Part shown: one piece after another, positions 4,828 through 5,927 of the stretch
Numbering within the stretch: the first letter of the stretch is position 1
Layout of the letters: each line of letters starts with the position of its first letter
Assembly: GCA_030613045.1 (NCBI GenBank)
Contig: JAUWMS010000187.1
Location: 1 to 5,927 of the forward strand
Direction of reading: 5' to 3'
Origin: Candidatus Latescibacterota bacterium
GTDB lineage: Bacteria > Latescibacterota > 4484-107
Length of the DNA: 5,927 nucleotides
Notes under the pieces: generated by a model
Told to the model about the DNA's origin: nothing
What the model saw: the letters and a program-made list of their open reading frames with translations, nothing else
Databases searched by the model: none
Translations under genes and position numbers: made by a program

Positions 4828-5642
4828 GAAATGGAATGAAAGGGAAAAGAGAAATGGCACTGCAAAGCCGCGAAGTTCGCAAAGAAAGACAAAGAAAGGA
4901 CAGGCTAAGGTTAAGGTTAAGAAGAGAGGGAAGACGGGGCTGGCGGGTCTCAATCTTTGCCTTTGAAGTCCTTTGCGTTCTTTGCGTCTTTGCGGTGAGC
5001 GTCCTGTTTCCCCTTGCCTCCGTCTTCGCAAAAAAGAACGGCCCCACGGCCAAATTCACCATCGCCCGGCTGAAGTATTCGGGCGGAGGCGATTGGTACA
5101 ACGATCCCTCCGTCATCCCGAACCTGTTGGACTTCCTCCGGGAGCATACCGCCATGGAGGTGGCTTCGGAGGAGGTTTCCGTGGCGATCTCCGACGAGGA
5201 TTTTTTCTCGTATCCCCTGATCTATATGACCGGGCACGGGAACGTCTCCTTTTCGGAGGAGGAAGCGCGCCGGCTCAGGGTCTATCTCGAACGCGGGGGA
5301 TTCTTGTACGCGGACGACGATTACGGCATGGACCGCGCCTTTCGGAGGGAGATCGAGAAGGTGTTTCCGGACAAAGAATGGTTGGAGATCCCGCTGAGTC
5401 ACAGTATTTTTCATCACCCTTTCGAGTTCCCTCAGGGTCTGCCCAAAATCCACCAGCACGACGGCGGTCCTCCTCAGGCGTTCGGGATCTTTCACGAAAA
5501 ACGTCTCATCGTGCTCTATACCTTCGAGACCAATATCAGCGATGGCTGGGCCTCCCCCGAGGTGCATCACGACCCCCGGGAAATTCGGGAGGTGGCGCTG
5601 AAGATGGGCGCGAACATCGTGGTCTGGGCGTTGACGCACTGA
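4824..5642 (+). CDS. DUF4159 protein with repeat-encoded export signal
   Basis: Function unknown; the family (PF13709) is annotated only by its conserved domain. From ATG 4824 the product is 272 residues. Residues 78-270 are a full DUF4159 domain: LKYSGGGDWYNDP (83-95), PNLLDFLRE (99-107), YPLIYMTGHGNVSFSEEE (130-147), GGFLYADDDYGMD (158-170), FRREIEKVFP (173-182), GLPKIHQHDGGPPQ (205-218), a DGWASPEVHHDP segment (240-251) and the end GANIVVWALTH. Family members are usually exported. Here residues 43-69 form a hydrophobic stretch ending ASVFA, a plausible signal peptidase I site, preceded by an unusually long, very basic region of about 42 residues. That N-terminus is encoded by an inverted repeat with low-complexity units. 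The gene overlaps murI by 4 bp. Starts at 4836 or 4854 are possible; all lie before or at the edge of the repeat. The domain assignment is firm, the role is not. Confidence 0.9.
   Translation: MRNGMKGKREMALQSREVRKERQRKDRLRLRLRREGRRGWRVSIFAFEVLCVLCVFAVSVLFPLASVFAKKNGPTAKFTIARLKYSGGGDWYNDPSVIPNLLDFLREHTAMEVASEEVSVAISDEDFFSYPLIYMTGHGNVSFSEEEARRLRVYLERGGFLYADDDYGMDRAFRREIEKVFPDKEWLEIPLSHSIFHHPFEFPQGLPKIHQHDGGPPQAFGIFHEKRLIVLYTFETNISDGWASPEVHHDPREIREVALKMGANIVVWALTH
4858..4997. repeat. Imperfect inverted repeat inside the DUF4159 gene
   Basis: The left arm (4858-4894) and the right arm (4961-4997) match as inverted copies at about 28 of 37 positions, separated by 66 bp. The right arm is four 9-bp units in tandem, TTTGAAGTC, CTTTGCGTT, CTTTGCGTC and TTTGCGGTG (4962-4997). 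The left arm carries the complementary CGCAAAG-type units. Between them is a hexamer array, CTAAGG-TTAAGG-TTAAGA (4905-4922). Such TTTGCG/CGCAAA strings look like intergenic repeats of environmental genomes, which is recollection rather than a search. Here the whole element is open in the murI-coupled frame. Confidence 0.7.
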
Positions 5643-5763
5643 GAGATTTTGGCGGAATCATCAGGGCATTGCCCGGAGTTGCCTGTTCATGGGTTTCTGA
5701 GAACCGGCTGAAGCGCGAGCTCTAATCGGGGACTACCGCCTTGAGCCAACATCTGGCGAACTT

Positions 5764-5792
5764 ACCGCTAACATAGCCCTGTGGTTAGACGG
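5764..5792. repeat. Hairpin between the convergent genes
   Basis: CCG-CTAAC (5765-5772) pairs with GTTAG-A-CGG (5784-5792), eight base pairs with one bulge around an 11-base loop. It sits between the stops of the converging DUF4159 and VCBS genes, where a bidirectional terminator would be expected, but no T-run follows on either strand. The remainder of 5643-5798 has only a small GGGCA-T-TGCCC palindrome (5664-5674) and no gene. Confidence 0.35.
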
Positions 5793-5798
5793 AACGCC

Positions 5799-5927
5799 TC
5801 ATGTTTCATTGAACCAGACGTCCACGTGGCGTTCGGGATCGTACGGTTTGCCGACGATGTCGGGCCGCCCGTCTCCCGTCAGGTCTCCGACTTTGGCCTC
5901 GTGTGTGGGAATTCCCCGTTCGAAGAC
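5799..5927 (-). CDS. VCBS/FG-GAP repeat protein, C-terminal fragment
   Basis: Partial gene that enters from the right edge and ends at TGA (5801-5799). The 42 visible residues include THEAKVGDLTGDGRPDIVGKPYD and end VDVWFNET. The GDLTGDGRPDIVG segment is a typical FG-GAP/VCBS calcium-binding repeat (D-x-T/D-G-D-G-x-x-D pattern), as found in large secreted or surface beta-propeller proteins. The HEAK...DIVGKPY...VDVWLN-type ending is familiar from exported VCBS repeat proteins of environmental bacteria. The start, length and further domains lie outside the window. It is convergent with the DUF4159 gene and shows no sign of sharing its function. Confidence 0.8.
   Translation of the reverse strand, partial: VFERGIPTHEAKVGDLTGDGRPDIVGKPYDPERHVDVWFNET

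Noticed and set aside
4973..5725. Plus-strand frame overlapping the DUF4159 gene
   Set aside because: An out-of-frame Arg/Gly-rich shadow; the DUF4159 frame has full-length family motifs.

Overview
The window looks like a piece of a bacterial chromosome, probably from an uncultured Gram-negative lineage. The genes are conserved housekeeping and envelope genes with no phage or plasmid functions. Two products carry N-terminal export signals, and almost every gap between genes is filled with short palindromic or low-complexity repeats of the kind seen in many metagenome-assembled genomes. I cannot name the phylum from sequence alone.

Layout: (1) tyrS, a type 2 tyrosyl-tRNA synthetase, runs leftward (163-1380) and has small hairpins at and beyond its 3' end. 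(2) A 614-bp divergent gap (1381-1994) holds a 130-bp element with perfect 14-bp terminal inverted repeats, a degenerate TGTGCCT octamer array and a cluster of four small hairpins. (3) A rightward peptidoglycan cluster follows: a secreted N-acetylmuramoyl-L-alanine amidase (1995-3509), a 430-bp gap packed with low-complexity repeats, murI (glutamate racemase, 3940-4827), and a DUF4159 protein (4824-5642) whose start overlaps the murI stop as ATGA. (4) After a 156-bp gap, the last 42 codons of a leftward VCBS/FG-GAP repeat protein run off the right edge.

How the genes relate: MurI makes D-glutamate for the peptidoglycan stem peptide, and the amidase cleaves the bond between MurNAc and that peptide. 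The DUF4159 protein is exported or membrane-anchored and probably translationally coupled to murI, so an envelope role is plausible but unproven. tyrS and the VCBS protein are neighbours with no evident functional link.

Most striking observation: the N-terminus of the DUF4159 protein appears to be encoded by a repeat. An imperfect inverted repeat (4858-4894 / 4961-4997) lies inside the open frame. Its left arm and a central hexamer array read as a basic stretch. Its right arm, four 9-bp units in phase with the codons, reads as FEV-LCV-LCV-FAV, the hydrophobic core of the predicted export signal. An intergenic-type repeat seems to have supplied or replaced the signal sequence.
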